A stretch of DNA of 64,000 bases, from positions 756,001-820,000 of the forward strand of contig NZ_JAVIFV010000003.1 of NCBI RefSeq assembly GCF_031157375.1, read 5' to 3'. The stretch is from Sphingosinicella sp. LHD-64. Lineage in GTDB: Bacteria; Pseudomonadota; Alphaproteobacteria; Sphingomonadales; Sphingomonadaceae. Within the stretch, counting starts at the first letter, position 1. Each line of letters opens with the position of its first letter. The translations under genes were made by a program, and so were the position numbers. The notes beneath the pieces were generated by a model, which saw only the letters and a program-made list of their open reading frames with translations, was not told the DNA's origin and did not search any database. Of the stretch, positions 1 through 9,196 are shown piece by piece.

Positions 1-450
1 ATCGAGGCGGGCGAGGGACCAGACATCACGCCATCAGACCTCGTCCAGTTCAACATCGTCGGACGGCGCGCCGACGGCTCGCTCGCCTTCTCGACGCTGG
101 GCCGCGAGCCGCTGACCGGCACCTCGGCGTCCGGCGGCCCGCTGCCGGTGGTGAGCCAGGGCCTGTCGATGATGCGCCGCGGCGCGCACTACCGCTTCTG
201 GGCCCCGGCCCGCTTGGCTTTCGCCGAGCCGCCGCCGCCGAGCGAGGGCATCTCGCCGGACGAGGTGCTGAGCTTCGACGTCAATGTCGTCAACGTGCTG
301 CCGGGTCTCGCCGGCATGCAGATGGGCCTGCCGGGCATGGGCATGGGCCCGCCCCCAGGCGCCGGCCCCGCGCCGGGCGGCGATCCGCATGCGGGCCCGC
401 CGCCGGAATCCGGCGCGCCGGTGCTGCCCGAGGGCGGGCCGGCTCAGTAG
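1..450 (+). CDS. FKBP-type peptidyl-prolyl cis-trans isomerase, C-terminal part (5' end outside window)
   Basis: The reading frame is open from base 1 to the TAG at 448-450, giving the last 149 residues of a protein that begins upstream. The visible part fits the end of an FKBP fold: a segment reading SDLVQFNIVGRR, an invariant-like LPVVSQGL helix region, then GAHYRFWAPARLAF and a closing strand DEVLSFDVNVVNV. FKBP enzymes isomerize Xaa-Pro bonds and assist folding, commonly in the periplasm. The last 45 or so residues are a Met/Gly/Pro-rich tail of low complexity that lies outside the fold. The signal peptide and N-terminal half are not visible, so cellular location is inferred. Confidence 0.75.
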   Translation: MEAGEGPDITPSDLVQFNIVGRRADGSLAFSTLGREPLTGTSASGGPLPVVSQGLSMMRRGAHYRFWAPARLAFAEPPPPSEGISPDEVLSFDVNVVNVLPGLAGMQMGLPGMGMGPPPGAGPAPGGDPHAGPPPESGAPVLPEGGPAQ

Positions 451-461
451 CTCCTTTTCGT

Positions 462-547
462 CGTCATGCCAGCGAAGGCTCGCATCCAGGCTGACTCCGA
501 GGTCAATCTCGACTGCATCATGGACCCCAGCCTTCGCTGGGGTGACG
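462..547. repeat. REP-like inverted repeat
   Basis: Arms at 462-480 and 529-547 (CGTCATGCCAGCGAAGGCT and the near-complement AGCCTTCGCTGGGGTGACG) form an imperfect hairpin in the gap between two convergent genes. The core AGCGAAGGCTGG resembles extragenic palindromes common in sphingomonad genomes. It may also act as a bidirectional transcription end, though no T-run is present. Confidence 0.6.
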
Positions 548-566
548 AGTTGATGCGGCTGGGTAT

Positions 567-1649
567 TTAGGCGGTCGCCCGCTTCGGCCCATCGGCCTGG
601 TCGTCCATCGTCTTTTGCTCCAGCGCGGCCTTGATCATCGCGACGATCGGGTCGGCGAGCGCGAGGCCGAGGATGCCGAACAGGGCGCCGAAGATGAGCT
701 GCGCGCCGAGCACCAGGGCGGGGGCGAGATCGACCGTCTTGCGCGCGACATAAGGGACGATGAGGTAGCCGTCGACCACCTGGACGACGACATAGACCGC
801 GATCGCCCACAGGCCGGTCGGCACGTCGACCGAGAAGCCGATCAGGATGATGAGCAGGCCCGAGATGATCGCGCCGATATTGGGCAGGAAGGCGAGGATG
901 CCGGTCAGGAGGCCGAGCAGCGCCGCCATCGGCACGCCGCCCATCATCAGCAGGAACCAGGTCCCCACGCCCTCCACCGCCATGCCGAGCAGTCGGCCGG
1001 CCATCAGGCGCCTGAGCGTGAAGCCCATCCGGTCCGAGGTGCGGAAATAGCGCTCGCGCGTCTCGCCGCTCGGCAGCATCCACGCGATGCCGCGCTCGTA
1101 GATGCGCGGCTCGACCGCGATGAACAGGCCGATGACGATGATCATGACCATGTTGGTGACCGCGCCGATCGCGCTGCTGACCGCCGAGGTCAGCCGGCCA
1201 AGCGAACTCATCGCCTGGCTGACCAGCTGCTGCGGATCGACCATGCCGACGTTGAGGCCATAGCCGGCGGCAAGCTCCATCAGTCGGGCGAGCTGCGCCA
1301 TCACCGTCGCCTGGAACGCAGCGGCCTGGGCGGCGAGCTGGACGCCGGCGAACCAGATGGTGAAGACGATGAAGGCGACTGCGGCGAGGCTGACGATGAG
1401 CAGGCGCCAGCCGCGCCCGATCGGCAGCACACGGCCAAGCAGGCGGGTGCCGCCGTCGAGGATCGCGGCGAAGACGATGCCGCCGAAGATCAGGAGCAGC
1501 GGCTGGGCGAGGAAGATGACGGCAAGGACCGCGAGACCCAGCGAGAACCAGACCGCGGCCTTCTTGAGCTCCTGCCGGATGACGGGATCGCGAAGCTCCG
1601 AAGGTCCCGGGCGCTGCACGTCGGCCTGGGACACCTCGTCCTCGGTCAC
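567..1649 (-). CDS. AI-2E family transporter (PerM/YdiK-like permease)
   Basis: A 360-residue polytopic inner-membrane protein. After a short charged N-terminus, paired hydrophobic segments lie at about residues 32-75. A central cytosolic or periplasmic region follows, then a cluster of helices from about 150 to the end that contains FLPNIGAIISGLLIIL, a signature region of the AI-2E transporter family. Family members export or take up autoinducer-2 or serve in ion homeostasis; the substrate cannot be read from sequence. The start is a GTG at 1647-1649 that overlaps the stop of lepB (GTGA), so translation is probably coupled. It is the last gene of the acpS-lepB unit. Confidence 0.8.
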   Translation of the reverse strand: MTEDEVSQADVQRPGPSELRDPVIRQELKKAAVWFSLGLAVLAVIFLAQPLLLIFGGIVFAAILDGGTRLLGRVLPIGRGWRLLIVSLAAVAFIVFTIWFAGVQLAAQAAAFQATVMAQLARLMELAAGYGLNVGMVDPQQLVSQAMSSLGRLTSAVSSAIGAVTNMVMIIVIGLFIAVEPRIYERGIAWMLPSGETRERYFRTSDRMGFTLRRLMAGRLLGMAVEGVGTWFLLMMGGVPMAALLGLLTGILAFLPNIGAIISGLLIILIGFSVDVPTGLWAIAVYVVVQVVDGYLIVPYVARKTVDLAPALVLGAQLIFGALFGILGLALADPIVAMIKAALEQKTMDDQADGPKRATA

Positions 1650-2575
1650 TGCGCGTTCCCCGGTTCGGGCGGGCCTTCGCCGGGCCTGAGCGAGGTGCCG
1701 GCGCGGCCGCCGCGCAGGGCGGTGAACCAGCTGATCGGGTTGAAGTAGCTGGAGCTGCCGTCAAGGCTGAAGGTGATGAACTCGGCGCGCCCGCCGATAT
1801 TCTCCCACGGCACCGGGCCGCCGAGGCCCCGCTCGGGCGGGCCGGCCGGGAAGCGGCTGTCGGCGCTGTGGTCGCGGTTGTCGCCCATCAGGAAGACATG
1901 ACCCGCCGGCACCGTGATCCGCGCAAAATCGTCCCCCTGCGAATAGCCGGAATCGATCGTGTCATAATAGCGGCCGCTCGGCAAATGCTCGCGGTAGATG
2001 GGCAGGCGGCAATAGTCGCCGCCATCCGGGCCGGTGACGCGGAAGTCGCCGAGCAGATCCGGCGCGCAGGGCAGGTTGGCGTCGATCGGCAGCATGATCG
2101 GCTCGCGCCGCTCGCGGCGGACCGGGCGGCCGTTGAGGATGAGCTGGCCGTCGATCAGCTCAATCGTGTCGCCGGGCAGGCCGATGACGCGTTTGATATA
2201 GTCAGAATTCTCGCCGGGCGGGGTCACGATGACGATGTCGCCGCGCTCGGGCATGCGACCCCACAGGCGCCCCTGCATGCGCGGCAGGATATGGAAGGAG
2301 GGCGACACCCAGGACCAGCCATAGGCATATTTGCTGACGACGAGCCGGTCGCCGACGAGCAGGCCCGGCATCATCGATTCGGACGGGATGTAGAAGGGCT
2401 TGGCGATGAAGGAGTGGAAGCCGAGCACGGCCAGCACCAGCCAGAAGATCGCCTTGATCTCCCCCCACCAGTCGGTGCCCTTCTTCTTGGGGGCAGCGGC
2501 GGGCGCGGCCGGCGCGGCCTCGTCCCGGCTTTCCGGATTCGCTTCGGCCGCGTCGTGGCGGTCGCTGTCGGTCAA
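1646..2575 (-). CDS. lepB: signal peptidase I
   Basis: A 309-residue type I signal peptidase that cleaves signal peptides from exported proteins at the periplasmic face of the inner membrane. An Ala/Pro-rich cytosolic N-terminus of about 35 residues precedes one membrane segment ([16 protein letters not shown]). The catalytic serine box [10 protein letters not shown], the lysine box [16 protein letters not shown] and the conserved [14 protein letters not shown] are all present. The start used is a TTG at 2573-2575 overlapping the TGA of acpS by 4 bp. A downstream start would remove only non-conserved residues. It sits between acpS and the AI-2E permease, all on the minus strand, in a translationally coupled chain. 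Confidence 0.95.
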   Translation of the reverse strand: MTDSDRHDAAEANPESRDEAAPAAPAAAPKKKGTDWWGEIKAIFWLVLAVLGFHSFIAKPFYIPSESMMPGLLVGDRLVVSKYAYGWSWVSPSFHILPRMQGRLWGRMPERGDIVIVTPPGENSDYIKRVIGLPGDTIELIDGQLILNGRPVRRERREPIMLPIDANLPCAPDLLGDFRVTGPDGGDYCRLPIYREHLPSGRYYDTIDSGYSQGDDFARITVPAGHVFLMGDNRDHSADSRFPAGPPERGLGGPVPWENIGGRAEFITFSLDGSSSYFNPISWFTALRGGRAGTSLRPGEGPPEPGNAQ

Positions 2576-2985
2576 AGTGGAGACTCCTCGGGCAGTGCCT
2601 CGATGACGACGACGGCCATGGCGAAAGGATGGTCGTCGGTCATCGTCAGATGAATGCGCGCGGCGTGGCCCGGCGGGATGAGCGCGTCAAGCCTCTCCTT
2701 CGCGCCGCCGGTCAGCGCCAGCGTCGGCGCGCCGCTGGGGAGATTGACGACGCCGATGTCCTTCATGAACACGCCGCGCCTGAAGCCGGTGCCGACCGCC
2801 TTGGAGAAGGCCTCCTTGGCGGCAAAGCGCTTGGCATAGGTGCCGGCGCGGGTGAACGGGCGCCGCTCCGCCCTGGCGCGCTCGGTGTCGGTGAAGACGC
2901 GATTCTGGAACCGCTCGCCGAACCGGTCGAGCGAATTCTGGATGCGCTCGATGTTGCACAGGTCGGAGCCGAGGCCGATGATCAT
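2572..2985 (-). CDS. acpS: holo-[acyl-carrier-protein] synthase
   Basis: A 137-residue AcpS-type phosphopantetheinyl transferase, normal length for the family. It moves the 4'-phosphopantetheine group of CoA onto a serine of apo-ACP and so activates fatty acid synthesis. The N-terminal [15 protein letters not shown] contains the Mg-binding Asp, and [14 protein letters not shown] is the second signature. The start is an ATG at 2983-2985. Its stop overlaps the start of lepB. A long inverted repeat at 3002-3087 lies just upstream and separates it from pdxJ, although acpS and pdxJ are usual neighbours in Proteobacteria. Confidence 0.95.
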   Translation of the reverse strand: MIIGLGSDLCNIERIQNSLDRFGERFQNRVFTDTERARAERRPFTRAGTYAKRFAAKEAFSKAVGTGFRRGVFMKDIGVVNLPSGAPTLALTGGAKERLDALIPPGHAARIHLTMTDDHPFAMAVVVIEALPEESPL

Positions 2986-3001
2986 GACGGCCCCAACAGG
3001 C

Positions 3002-3087
3002 CGTCATTGCGAGGAGCCGAAGGCGACGCGGCAATCCAGATACGGCAGGCACCCAGTCTGGATTGCTTCGCTTTGCTCGCAATGACG
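3002..3087. repeat. REP-like inverted repeat between pdxJ and acpS
   Basis: Outer arms CGTCATTGCGAG (3002-3013) and CTCGCAATGACG (3076-3087) are perfect complements. Inner arms GCAATCCAGA (about 3031-3040) and TCTGGATTGC (about 3057-3066) add a second stem. The element fills most of the 118-bp pdxJ-acpS gap. Its sequence is of the kind dispersed in many copies in alphaproteobacterial genomes. Confidence 0.65.
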
Positions 3088-3103
3088 GCGAGGAGGAGGC
3101 TGC

Positions 3104-3835
3104 TCATCCACGCGCCTCGTCCATGAGCGCGCGCATGCGGCGAACGCTGGCGTCGAGGCCGATGAAGATCGCCTCGCCGATCAGGAAATGGCCGATGTTG
3201 AGCTCGGCGATCTGAGGGATGGCGGCGATCGGCTGGACATTGTCGTAGGTGAGGCCGTGGCCGGCATGGGGCTCGATGCCGTTCTTGGCCGCGAGCGCAG
3301 CCGCATCGGCGATGCGGCGCAGTTCGGCGGCGCGTTCGTCGCCCTCGGCATGGGCGTAGCGGCCGGTGTGGAACTCGACGACGGGGGCGCCGAGGAGCAT
3401 CGCCGCCTCGATCTGGCGCGGGTCCGGCTCGATGAACAGGCTGACGCGAATGCCGGCGTCCGACAACCGCGAGATAAGCGGCTGGAGATGATTGTGCTGG
3501 CGCGCGGCATTGAGGCCGCCTTCCGTGGTCACCTCCTCGCGCCGTTCGGGGACGATGCAGGCGGCTTGGGGGCGGTGCTTGAGCGCGAGCGCCACCATCT
3601 CCTCCGTCGCCGCCATCTCCATGTTGAGCGGCAGCGCGATCGCGCCGATCAGATGGGCGATGTCCTCGTCGATGATGTGGCGCCGGTCCTCGCGCAGGTG
3701 CGCGGTGATGCCGTCGGCGCCGGCGGCCTGGGCGACTTGGGCGGCGCGAATCGGGTCCGGATAGACGCCGCCGCGCGCGTTCCGGATGGTCGCGACGTGA
3801 TCGATGTTGACGCCGAGGCGGAGGTGGTTGGTCAC
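3104..3835 (-). CDS. pdxJ: pyridoxine 5'-phosphate synthase
   Basis: A 243-residue TIM-barrel enzyme that condenses 3-amino-2-oxopropyl phosphate with 1-deoxyxylulose 5-phosphate to make pyridoxine phosphate, the last ring-forming step of the DXP-dependent vitamin B6 pathway. The N-terminus [18 protein letters not shown] and the [16 protein letters not shown] segment are diagnostic, and [11 protein letters not shown] near residue 190 carries the phosphate-binding His. The start is a GTG at 3833-3835 overlapping the TGA of pyrE (GTGA), so the two are coupled. Length matches the family. Confidence 0.96.
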   Translation of the reverse strand: MTNHLRLGVNIDHVATIRNARGGVYPDPIRAAQVAQAAGADGITAHLREDRRHIIDEDIAHLIGAIALPLNMEMAATEEMVALALKHRPQAACIVPERREEVTTEGGLNAARQHNHLQPLISRLSDAGIRVSLFIEPDPRQIEAAMLLGAPVVEFHTGRYAHAEGDERAAELRRIADAAALAAKNGIEPHAGHGLTYDNVQPIAAIPQIAELNIGHFLIGEAIFIGLDASVRRMRALMDEARG

Positions 3836-4440
3836 GCCGCCCCTTCGGCTGCGCTCAGGACATGCTTGCGGCTCCCCGGTTTCTCGGCGGGAATTGCAGC
3901 CAACTCCGGGGGAAGCTCGGCGGGATCGTAGCTCGGCACGTTGAGGGCGACGAGCGGGAAGAAGGGCACGCCCATGTCGGCGGCGCCGGCCGACCGGTCG
4001 ATCAGGGACGCGGCGGCGATCACCTCGCCGCCCGCCTCGGCGACGGCCTGCATCGCCTCACGTGACGAGAGACCGGTCGTCACCACGTCCTCGACCAGCA
4101 GCACCTTCTGCCCCTCGTTCAGGCGGAAGCCGCGCCTGAGCTCGAACCTGCCGGTCGGCCGCTCGACGAAGATCGCCTCGACGCCCAGCGCTCGGCCCAT
4201 CTCATGGCCGATGATCACGCCGCCCATGGCGGGGGAGACGACGATCCCGATCTGGGAACGCAGCTCGCGCGGGATCCGGGCGGCGAGCGCGCTGGCGAGG
4301 CGCGACGCGCGCTCGGGGTCCATCAGCACGCGCGCGCATTGCAGGTAGCGGGGGCTGTGCAGGCCCGATGATAGGATGAAATGCCCCTCCAGGAGCGCGC
4401 CGGCGGCGCGGAATTCGGCGAGGACGTCGTCGTCGGTCAC
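3832..4440 (-). CDS. pyrE: orotate phosphoribosyltransferase
   Basis: A 202-residue enzyme that joins orotate and PRPP to form OMP in pyrimidine synthesis. The PRPP-binding loop [18 protein letters not shown] lies near residue 115, and the N-terminal [16 protein letters not shown] is the orotate-side motif. The start is a GTG at 4438-4440 ([10 protein letters not shown]). The last 15 or so residues ([14 protein letters not shown]) read like non-family sequence and look like a C-terminal extension past the conserved fold. It is the first gene of the pyrE-pdxJ pair and faces away from coxB. Confidence 0.95.
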   Translation of the reverse strand: MTDDDVLAEFRAAGALLEGHFILSSGLHSPRYLQCARVLMDPERASRLASALAARIPRELRSQIGIVVSPAMGGVIIGHEMGRALGVEAIFVERPTGRFELRRGFRLNEGQKVLLVEDVVTTGLSSREAMQAVAEAGGEVIAAASLIDRSAGAADMGVPFFPLVALNVPSYDPAELPPELAAIPAEKPGSRKHVLSAAEGAA

Positions 4441-4631
4441 GTCGGTTTCCCGTGGATTCCTGCTTGCAGAAGGGTGCGCAATTGATAGGGAGGCGCGGGC
4501 GACGCTGCAAGCGTTCCCCTTTGCAACGCAACATGCTTGAGGGACCGGGGTGCCCTGCCTATAAGGCGCGGCGTCACGCCCGGAGACAAGGACCGAATCC
4601 AGCCACCCCAGGGGCTGCTACAGGGGTTTCG
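4441..4631. promoter_or_regulatory. divergent gap between pyrE and the cytochrome oxidase operon
   Basis: This 191-bp region must hold the promoters for pyrE (leftward) and coxB (rightward). An in-frame ATG at 4452 would extend CoxB by 60 residues, but that extension lacks a signal peptide and precedes the clear signal sequence starting at 4632, so it is treated as untranslated. I could not assign -35/-10 boxes with confidence. Confidence 0.4.
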
Positions 4632-5699
4632 ATGAAGATTCTTTTCAAGGCTCTAGCCATAGGCGCCGCATTCGGCATGGCGCCTGCCGCGATCGCCGCG
4701 GTGCCGGCCGCACCCGCTGCCGCGCCGACCGCCAATGCTGCCGCGCCCGCTCCGGGCGCTCCCGCCGGCAATGAGGCGGCCGCCGCCAACGTCTCCGTTC
4801 CCGCCCCCGAGGCGACCGCGCCGACGCCGGGCATCGGCCAGCCCGACGGCCGCTACGGCCTGCAGGACCAGGTGACTCCGATCGGCGAGGAAGCGCTTTT
4901 CTTCCACGACGTGATCCTGCTGCCGCTCATCACCATCATCTCCCTCTTCGTTCTGTTCCTGCTCGGCTGGGTGATCATCCGCTACCGCCAGGCCGCGAAC
5001 CCGACGCCCTCGCGCAACACCCACAACACCCTGCTCGAGGTCGTCTGGACGCTGGTGCCGGTGCTGATCCTGGTCGCGATCGCGGTGCCCTCGATCCGCC
5101 TGCTCGCCCACCAGTACGATCCGCCGCAGGCCGACATCACGGTGAAGGCGATCGGCAACCAGTGGTACTGGGAATATGAGTATCCCGACCATGGCGTGAA
5201 CCTCGTCTCCAACATGCTGCCGAACGAGGAGGCCGACGCCCGCGGCGAGCCGCACCAGCTCGCGGTCGACGAGCGCATGGTCGTTCCGGTCGGCGCGACC
5301 GTGAAGATGATCGTCACCTCCAACGACGTCATTCACGCCTGGGGCGTCCCCGCCTTCTGGGCGAAGATCGACGCTGTTCCGGGCCGGCTCAACGAGACCT
5401 GGTTCCGCACCGACCGGCCGGGCGTCTATTACGGCGTCTGCTACGAGCTGTGCGGCGCCCGCCACGGCTATATGCCGATCGCGGTCGAGGTCGTCAGCCG
5501 CGAGCGCTTCGCGCAGTGGGTCGCCTCGAAGGGCGGCACCATGCCCGGCGCCGAGCCCACGGCGGCCGCTCCGGCGGCGCCGGCAGTGGCTCCGGCCGGG
5601 ACGGAAACCGCCGAGAGCAATACGGCGGCACCCGCCGCCAACAATGCCGCGACGGCCGAAGCGCCGGCGACCACCAACCAAAGCGCTCCTGCGAACTGA
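4632..5699 (+). CDS. coxB: cytochrome c oxidase subunit II
   Basis: A 355-residue subunit of the aa3-type cytochrome c oxidase that accepts electrons from cytochrome c through the CuA centre. A signal peptide ([15 protein letters not shown]...) is followed by an Ala/Pro-rich linker to about residue 75, then two membrane helices (about 95-120 and 138-160). The periplasmic cupredoxin domain has the aromatic patch [12 protein letters not shown] and the CuA ligands C270, C274, H278 and M281 in [12 protein letters not shown]. The last 50 or so residues are an Ala/Thr/Asn-rich tail not part of the fold. The start at 4632 is chosen because the signal peptide begins there. It is the first gene of the oxidase operon; coxA follows after 13 bp. 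Confidence 0.97.
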   Translation: MKILFKALAIGAAFGMAPAAIAAVPAAPAAAPTANAAAPAPGAPAGNEAAAANVSVPAPEATAPTPGIGQPDGRYGLQDQVTPIGEEALFFHDVILLPLITIISLFVLFLLGWVIIRYRQAANPTPSRNTHNTLLEVVWTLVPVLILVAIAVPSIRLLAHQYDPPQADITVKAIGNQWYWEYEYPDHGVNLVSNMLPNEEADARGEPHQLAVDERMVVPVGATVKMIVTSNDVIHAWGVPAFWAKIDAVPGRLNETWFRTDRPGVYYGVCYELCGARHGYMPIAVEVVSRERFAQWVASKGGTMPGAEPTAAAPAAPAVAPAGTETAESNTAAPAANNAATAEAPATTNQSAPAN

Positions 5700-5712
5700 G
5701 GCGGCGAGAGAC

Positions 5713-7419
5713 ATGACCGACACCACTGCACACGCCACCCATTTCGAGGCCGATCACGGCCATGACGCGCATCACGATGCCGACCACAAGCCGGGCTTCT
5801 TCGCCCGCTGGTTCATGTCGACAAACCACAAGGACATCGGCACGCTCTACCTGATCTTCGCGATCGTCGCCGGCATCATCGGCGGCGCCATTTCCGGCCT
5901 GATGCGCTGGGAGCTCGCGGAGCCGGGCATCCAGCACCTCCAGGGCTGGGCGACCTTCGTCAACTCGCTGACCGGCGGGACCGAGGCGACGTTCGACGAG
6001 GGCCTCCACATGTGGAACGTGCTGATCTCCGCGCACGGCCTCATCATGGTCTTCTTCATGGTCATGCCGGCGATGATCGGCGGCTTCGGCAACTGGTTCG
6101 TGCCGCTGATGATCGGCGCGCCGGACATGGCCTTCCCGCGGATGAACAACATCAGCTTCTGGCTGCTGCCGCCGGCGTTCATCCTGCTGCTCGGCTCGTC
6201 CTTCGTGCCGGGCGGCACCGGCCACGGCGCCGGCGTCGGCTGGACGGTCTATGCGCCGCTCTCGACGTCGGGGTCGGTCGGCCCCTCGGTCGACATGGCG
6301 ATCTTCGCGCTCCACCTGGCGGGCGCGTCGTCGATCCTCGGCGCGATCAACTTCATCACCACCATCTTCAACATGCGCGCGCCGGGCATGACGCTGCACA
6401 AGATGCCGCTCTTCGTCTGGTCGGTGCTGGTGACGGCCTTCCTGCTGCTGCTCGCGCTCCCGGTCCTCGCCGGCGCGATCACGATGCTGCTGACCGACCG
6501 CAATTTCGGCACGCACTTCTTCGACGCGGCCGGCGGCGGCGATCCCGTCCTCTACCAGCACCTGTTCTGGTTCTTCGGCCACCCCGAGGTCTACATCATG
6601 ATCCTGCCGGGCTTCGGCATGGTCAGCCAGGTGGTCGCGACCTTCAGCCGCAAGCCGGTGTTCGGCTATCTCGGCATGGCCTATGCCATGGTCGCGATCG
6701 GCGTGATCGGCTTCGTCGTGTGGGCGCATCACATGTTCACCGTCGGCATGGACGTGAACACCAAGATGTACTTCACCGCCGCGACGATGGTGATCGCGGT
6801 GCCGACCGGCATCAAGATCTTCTCGTGGATCGCGACGATGTGGGGCGGCAGCCTCACCTTCGAGACGCCGATGCTGTGGGCGCTGGGCTTCATCTTCATG
6901 TTCACCGTGGGCGGCGTCACCGGCGTGGTGCTCGCGAACGGCGGTGTCGATACGGTGATGCACGACACCTATTATGTCGTCGCGCACTTCCACTACGTGT
7001 TGTCGCTGGGCGCGGTCTTCTCGCTCTTCGCGGGCTGGTACTATTGGTTCGGCAAGATGTGGGGGAAGCAGTATAACGAGTTCCTCGGCAAGGTGCACTT
7101 CTGGCTGTTCTTCATCGGCGTGAACGTGCTGTTCTTCCCGATGCACTTCCTGGGCCTCGACGGCTTCCAGCGCCGCGTGCCGGACTACACCCCGGCCTTC
7201 GCCGACTGGAACCATCTCGCCTCGATGGGCTATCTGATCATGCTGGCCGGCATGGTGGTGTTCTTCGTGAACACGATCATCTCGCTCGCTGCCGGCAAGA
7301 AGGCCCCGGACAATCCGTGGGGCGAAGGCGCGACGACGCTGGAGTGGACACTGTCGAGCCCGCCGCCGTTCCACCAGTTCGAGACGTTGCCGGTGATCGA
7401 CGACGACAAGCATCATTGA
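5713..7419 (+). CDS. coxA: cytochrome c oxidase subunit I
   Basis: The 568-residue catalytic subunit of the terminal oxidase, holding heme a and the heme a3-CuB site where oxygen is reduced to water. The N-terminus is His/Asp-rich ([17 protein letters not shown]). The first helix lies within [19 protein letters not shown]. The CuB and cross-link region is [14 protein letters not shown], followed by [10 protein letters not shown] and [16 protein letters not shown] with the heme ligands. The start is an ATG at 5713 after a GGCGAGAG ribosome site. A stable hairpin at 7427-7455 separates it from ctaB. Confidence 0.97.
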   Translation: MTDTTAHATHFEADHGHDAHHDADHKPGFFARWFMSTNHKDIGTLYLIFAIVAGIIGGAISGLMRWELAEPGIQHLQGWATFVNSLTGGTEATFDEGLHMWNVLISAHGLIMVFFMVMPAMIGGFGNWFVPLMIGAPDMAFPRMNNISFWLLPPAFILLLGSSFVPGGTGHGAGVGWTVYAPLSTSGSVGPSVDMAIFALHLAGASSILGAINFITTIFNMRAPGMTLHKMPLFVWSVLVTAFLLLLALPVLAGAITMLLTDRNFGTHFFDAAGGGDPVLYQHLFWFFGHPEVYIMILPGFGMVSQVVATFSRKPVFGYLGMAYAMVAIGVIGFVVWAHHMFTVGMDVNTKMYFTAATMVIAVPTGIKIFSWIATMWGGSLTFETPMLWALGFIFMFTVGGVTGVVLANGGVDTVMHDTYYVVAHFHYVLSLGAVFSLFAGWYYWFGKMWGKQYNEFLGKVHFWLFFIGVNVLFFPMHFLGLDGFQRRVPDYTPAFADWNHLASMGYLIMLAGMVVFFVNTIISLAAGKKAPDNPWGEGATTLEWTLSSPPPFHQFETLPVIDDDKHH

Positions 7420-7426
7420 TGGCCGA

Positions 7427-7455
7427 GCGGCAGGCTCCATGACGGGGCCTGCCGC
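7427..7455. other. intra-operon hairpin between coxA and ctaB
   Basis: GCGGCAGGC (7427-7435) and GCCTGCCGC (7447-7455) form a perfect 9-bp stem with an 11-nt loop 7 bases after the coxA stop. No T-run follows, so it is more likely an mRNA-stabilizing or processing structure, or a weak attenuator, than a full terminator. Confidence 0.5.
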
Positions 7456-7491
7456 CGGACCCGCCACGGCGGGACACCGAACTTGAATTCT

Positions 7492-8397
7492 ATGACGACG
7501 CAGACCCTCTCCTACAGCCTTCCCGCCGAATGGCGCGACTTCCTGGCGCTGACCAAGCCCCGGGTGATGACGCTCGTCGTCTTCACCGGGCTGTGCGGCC
7601 TGCTCGTCGCCCCGGGACATCTCCACCCGGTGCTCGGCTTCACCGCCATCCTCTGCATCGCGCTGGGCGCTGGCGCCGCGGCGGCGCTCAACCAATGGTA
7701 TGAGGCCGATCTCGACGCGGTGATGAAGCGCACGGCGTCCCGCCCCCTCCCCGCCGGCCGCATGGACCGCCAGTCGGCGCTCCATTTCGGCGTTGGCCTC
7801 GGCGTCTTCTCGGTGGTGCTGATGGGCGTCGCGACCAACTGGTTCGCCGCAGCGGTGCTCGCCGCCTCGATCCTGTTCTACGTCCTCGTCTACACCGTCT
7901 GGCTGAAGCGCCGCACGCCGCAGAACATCGTCATCGGCGGCGCGGCCGGCGCCTTCCCGCCGTTGATCGGCTGGGCCGCGGTGACCGGCGACGCCAGCAC
8001 GCTGCCGCTGCTGTTGTTCGCGCTCATCTTCCTGTGGACGCCGCCGCATTTTTGGGCGCTCTCGCTGTTCGTCCGCTCGGACTATGCCAAGGCCGGCGTG
8101 CCGATGCTCCCGGTCGTCGCGGGCGCGCGGGCGACCCGGGCGCAGATCCTGCTCTACACGGTGCCGATGGCGGCCGCCGCGGTCGCGCCCTGGGCGCTCG
8201 GGCTCGCCGGTCTGCTCTACGGCATCGCGGCGGGCGCGCTCAGCCTCCTCTTCCTCGGCCTTGCCGTGCAAGTCTTCGCCAACCAGGCGACCGAACCGGC
8301 CCAGATGAAGCCGGAGAAGCGCCTGTTCGCCTTCTCCATCCTCTACCTGTTCGCGCTCTTCGGCGCGCTCGTCGTCGATCACTGGGTGGCGGCATGA
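7492..8397 (+). CDS. ctaB: heme o synthase (protoheme IX farnesyltransferase)
   Basis: A membrane prenyltransferase of 301 residues that adds a farnesyl group to heme b to make heme o, the precursor of heme a for CoxA. It has about nine hydrophobic segments. The aspartate-rich prenyl diphosphate site [20 protein letters not shown] is near residue 65, and the second site [18 protein letters not shown] is near 182. The ATG at 7492 is preferred over an in-frame TTG at 7483, which adds only three residues. The stop overlaps the next ATG by 4 bp. Confidence 0.95.
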   Translation: MTTQTLSYSLPAEWRDFLALTKPRVMTLVVFTGLCGLLVAPGHLHPVLGFTAILCIALGAGAAAALNQWYEADLDAVMKRTASRPLPAGRMDRQSALHFGVGLGVFSVVLMGVATNWFAAAVLAASILFYVLVYTVWLKRRTPQNIVIGGAAGAFPPLIGWAAVTGDASTLPLLLFALIFLWTPPHFWALSLFVRSDYAKAGVPMLPVVAGARATRAQILLYTVPMAAAAVAPWALGLAGLLYGIAAGALSLLFLGLAVQVFANQATEPAQMKPEKRLFAFSILYLFALFGALVVDHWVAA

Positions 8398-8534
8398 GCC
8401 CGCGGCCCGACCCCGTCCGGGACGAGATCCGTCGTCGCCAGAAGAGCCGCGCGGTGGTGATGGCGATCGCGCTCTTCGCCTTCGTGATCCTGGTCTACTT
8501 CATCAGCATCGCCAAGATGGCGGTCTACGGATGA
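8394..8534 (+). CDS. small CoxF/CtaF-like membrane protein of the oxidase operon
   Basis: A 46-residue protein with a basic N-terminus ([20 protein letters not shown]) and a single membrane helix ([19 protein letters not shown]). It is wedged between ctaB and ctaG with ATGA overlaps at both ends, the usual place of the short, poorly characterized CoxF/CtaF protein in alphaproteobacterial oxidase operons. Its size and position make a role in oxidase assembly plausible, but no reaction can be assigned. Confidence 0.8.
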   Translation: MSPRPDPVRDEIRRRQKSRAVVMAIALFAFVILVYFISIAKMAVYG

Positions 8535-9082
8535 CGACGCTCGCGCAGAAGAACGGCCGCACCGCGCTGATCGCCGCCGCGGTCGTCGCCGCAATGGTCG
8601 GCCTCGCCTATGCGAGCGTGCCGCTCTACCGCATCTTCTGCCAGGTGACCGGCTTCGGCGGCACCACCCAGATGAAGGTGGGCGGCGAGGCGCCGGGCGC
8701 GGTCGGCCGCCTGATCTCGGTGCGGTTCGACGCGAACGTCTCGCCCGCACTCAGCTGGGAGTTCAAGCCGGTCGACACCCACAGGCGGGTCGCAATCGGC
8801 GCGCGCAACATCGCGCTCTACACGGCGCGCAACCGCACCGACCGACCGCTCGTCGGCACCGCGACGTTCAACGTGACGCCCACCCAGGCGGGACAGTATT
8901 TCACCAAGGTCCAGTGCTTCTGCTTCACCGAGCAGCGGCTCGAGCCGGGCCAGGAGGTGCGCATGCCGGTGGTCTATTATGTGGATCCGGCGATCCTCGA
9001 CGATCCCAATGCGCGCGACATCAGCGAGATCACCCTCTCCTACACCTTTTACCCAGTGGACCAGCCGCAAAGCGGAAGTTAG
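8531..9082 (+). CDS. ctaG: cytochrome c oxidase assembly protein CtaG/Cox11
   Basis: A 183-residue copper chaperone that delivers copper to the CuB site of CoxA. It has one N-terminal membrane helix (ALIAAAVVAAMVGLAYASV) and a periplasmic immunoglobulin-like domain. The copper-binding motif KVQCFCFTEQRLEPGQ lies near residue 125 and MPVVYYVDP follows, both diagnostic. The ATG at 8531 overlaps the stop of the preceding small gene. Confidence 0.96.
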   Translation: MTTLAQKNGRTALIAAAVVAAMVGLAYASVPLYRIFCQVTGFGGTTQMKVGGEAPGAVGRLISVRFDANVSPALSWEFKPVDTHRRVAIGARNIALYTARNRTDRPLVGTATFNVTPTQAGQYFTKVQCFCFTEQRLEPGQEVRMPVVYYVDPAILDDPNARDISEITLSYTFYPVDQPQSGS

Positions 9083-9089
9083 AGACACC

Positions 9090-9174
9090 CCGTCGCCCGG
9101 CGCAGGCCGGGGCCTCAGGGAGAATAGGGCGCGGCCCTGCTCCCCGAGCTCCCGGCCTTCGCCAGGATGACGAC
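9090..9174. repeat. REP-like inverted repeat between ctaG and coxC
   Basis: The left arm CGTCGCCCGGCGCAGGCCGG and the right arm, whose complement reads CGTCATCCTGGCGAAGGCCG, form an imperfect hairpin that fills the 114-bp gap before coxC. It is related in sequence to the element at 462-547. It could modulate expression of the downstream half of the operon. Confidence 0.5.
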
Positions 9175-9196
9175 AGACGGAAGACAGGGACGGAAC

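Noticed and set aside
4452-4631. 60-residue N-terminal extension of CoxB
   Set aside because: The extension has no signal peptide and would bury the clear one starting at 4632; the region is more likely promoter and leader.
4441-4631. Riboswitch upstream of coxB or pyrE
   Set aside because: No conserved aptamer-like pattern could be recognized by eye.
5494-8382. 962-residue minus-strand frame
   Set aside because: It is antisense to coxB-coxA-ctaB and made of His/Arg/Glu-rich shadow sequence with no fold motif.
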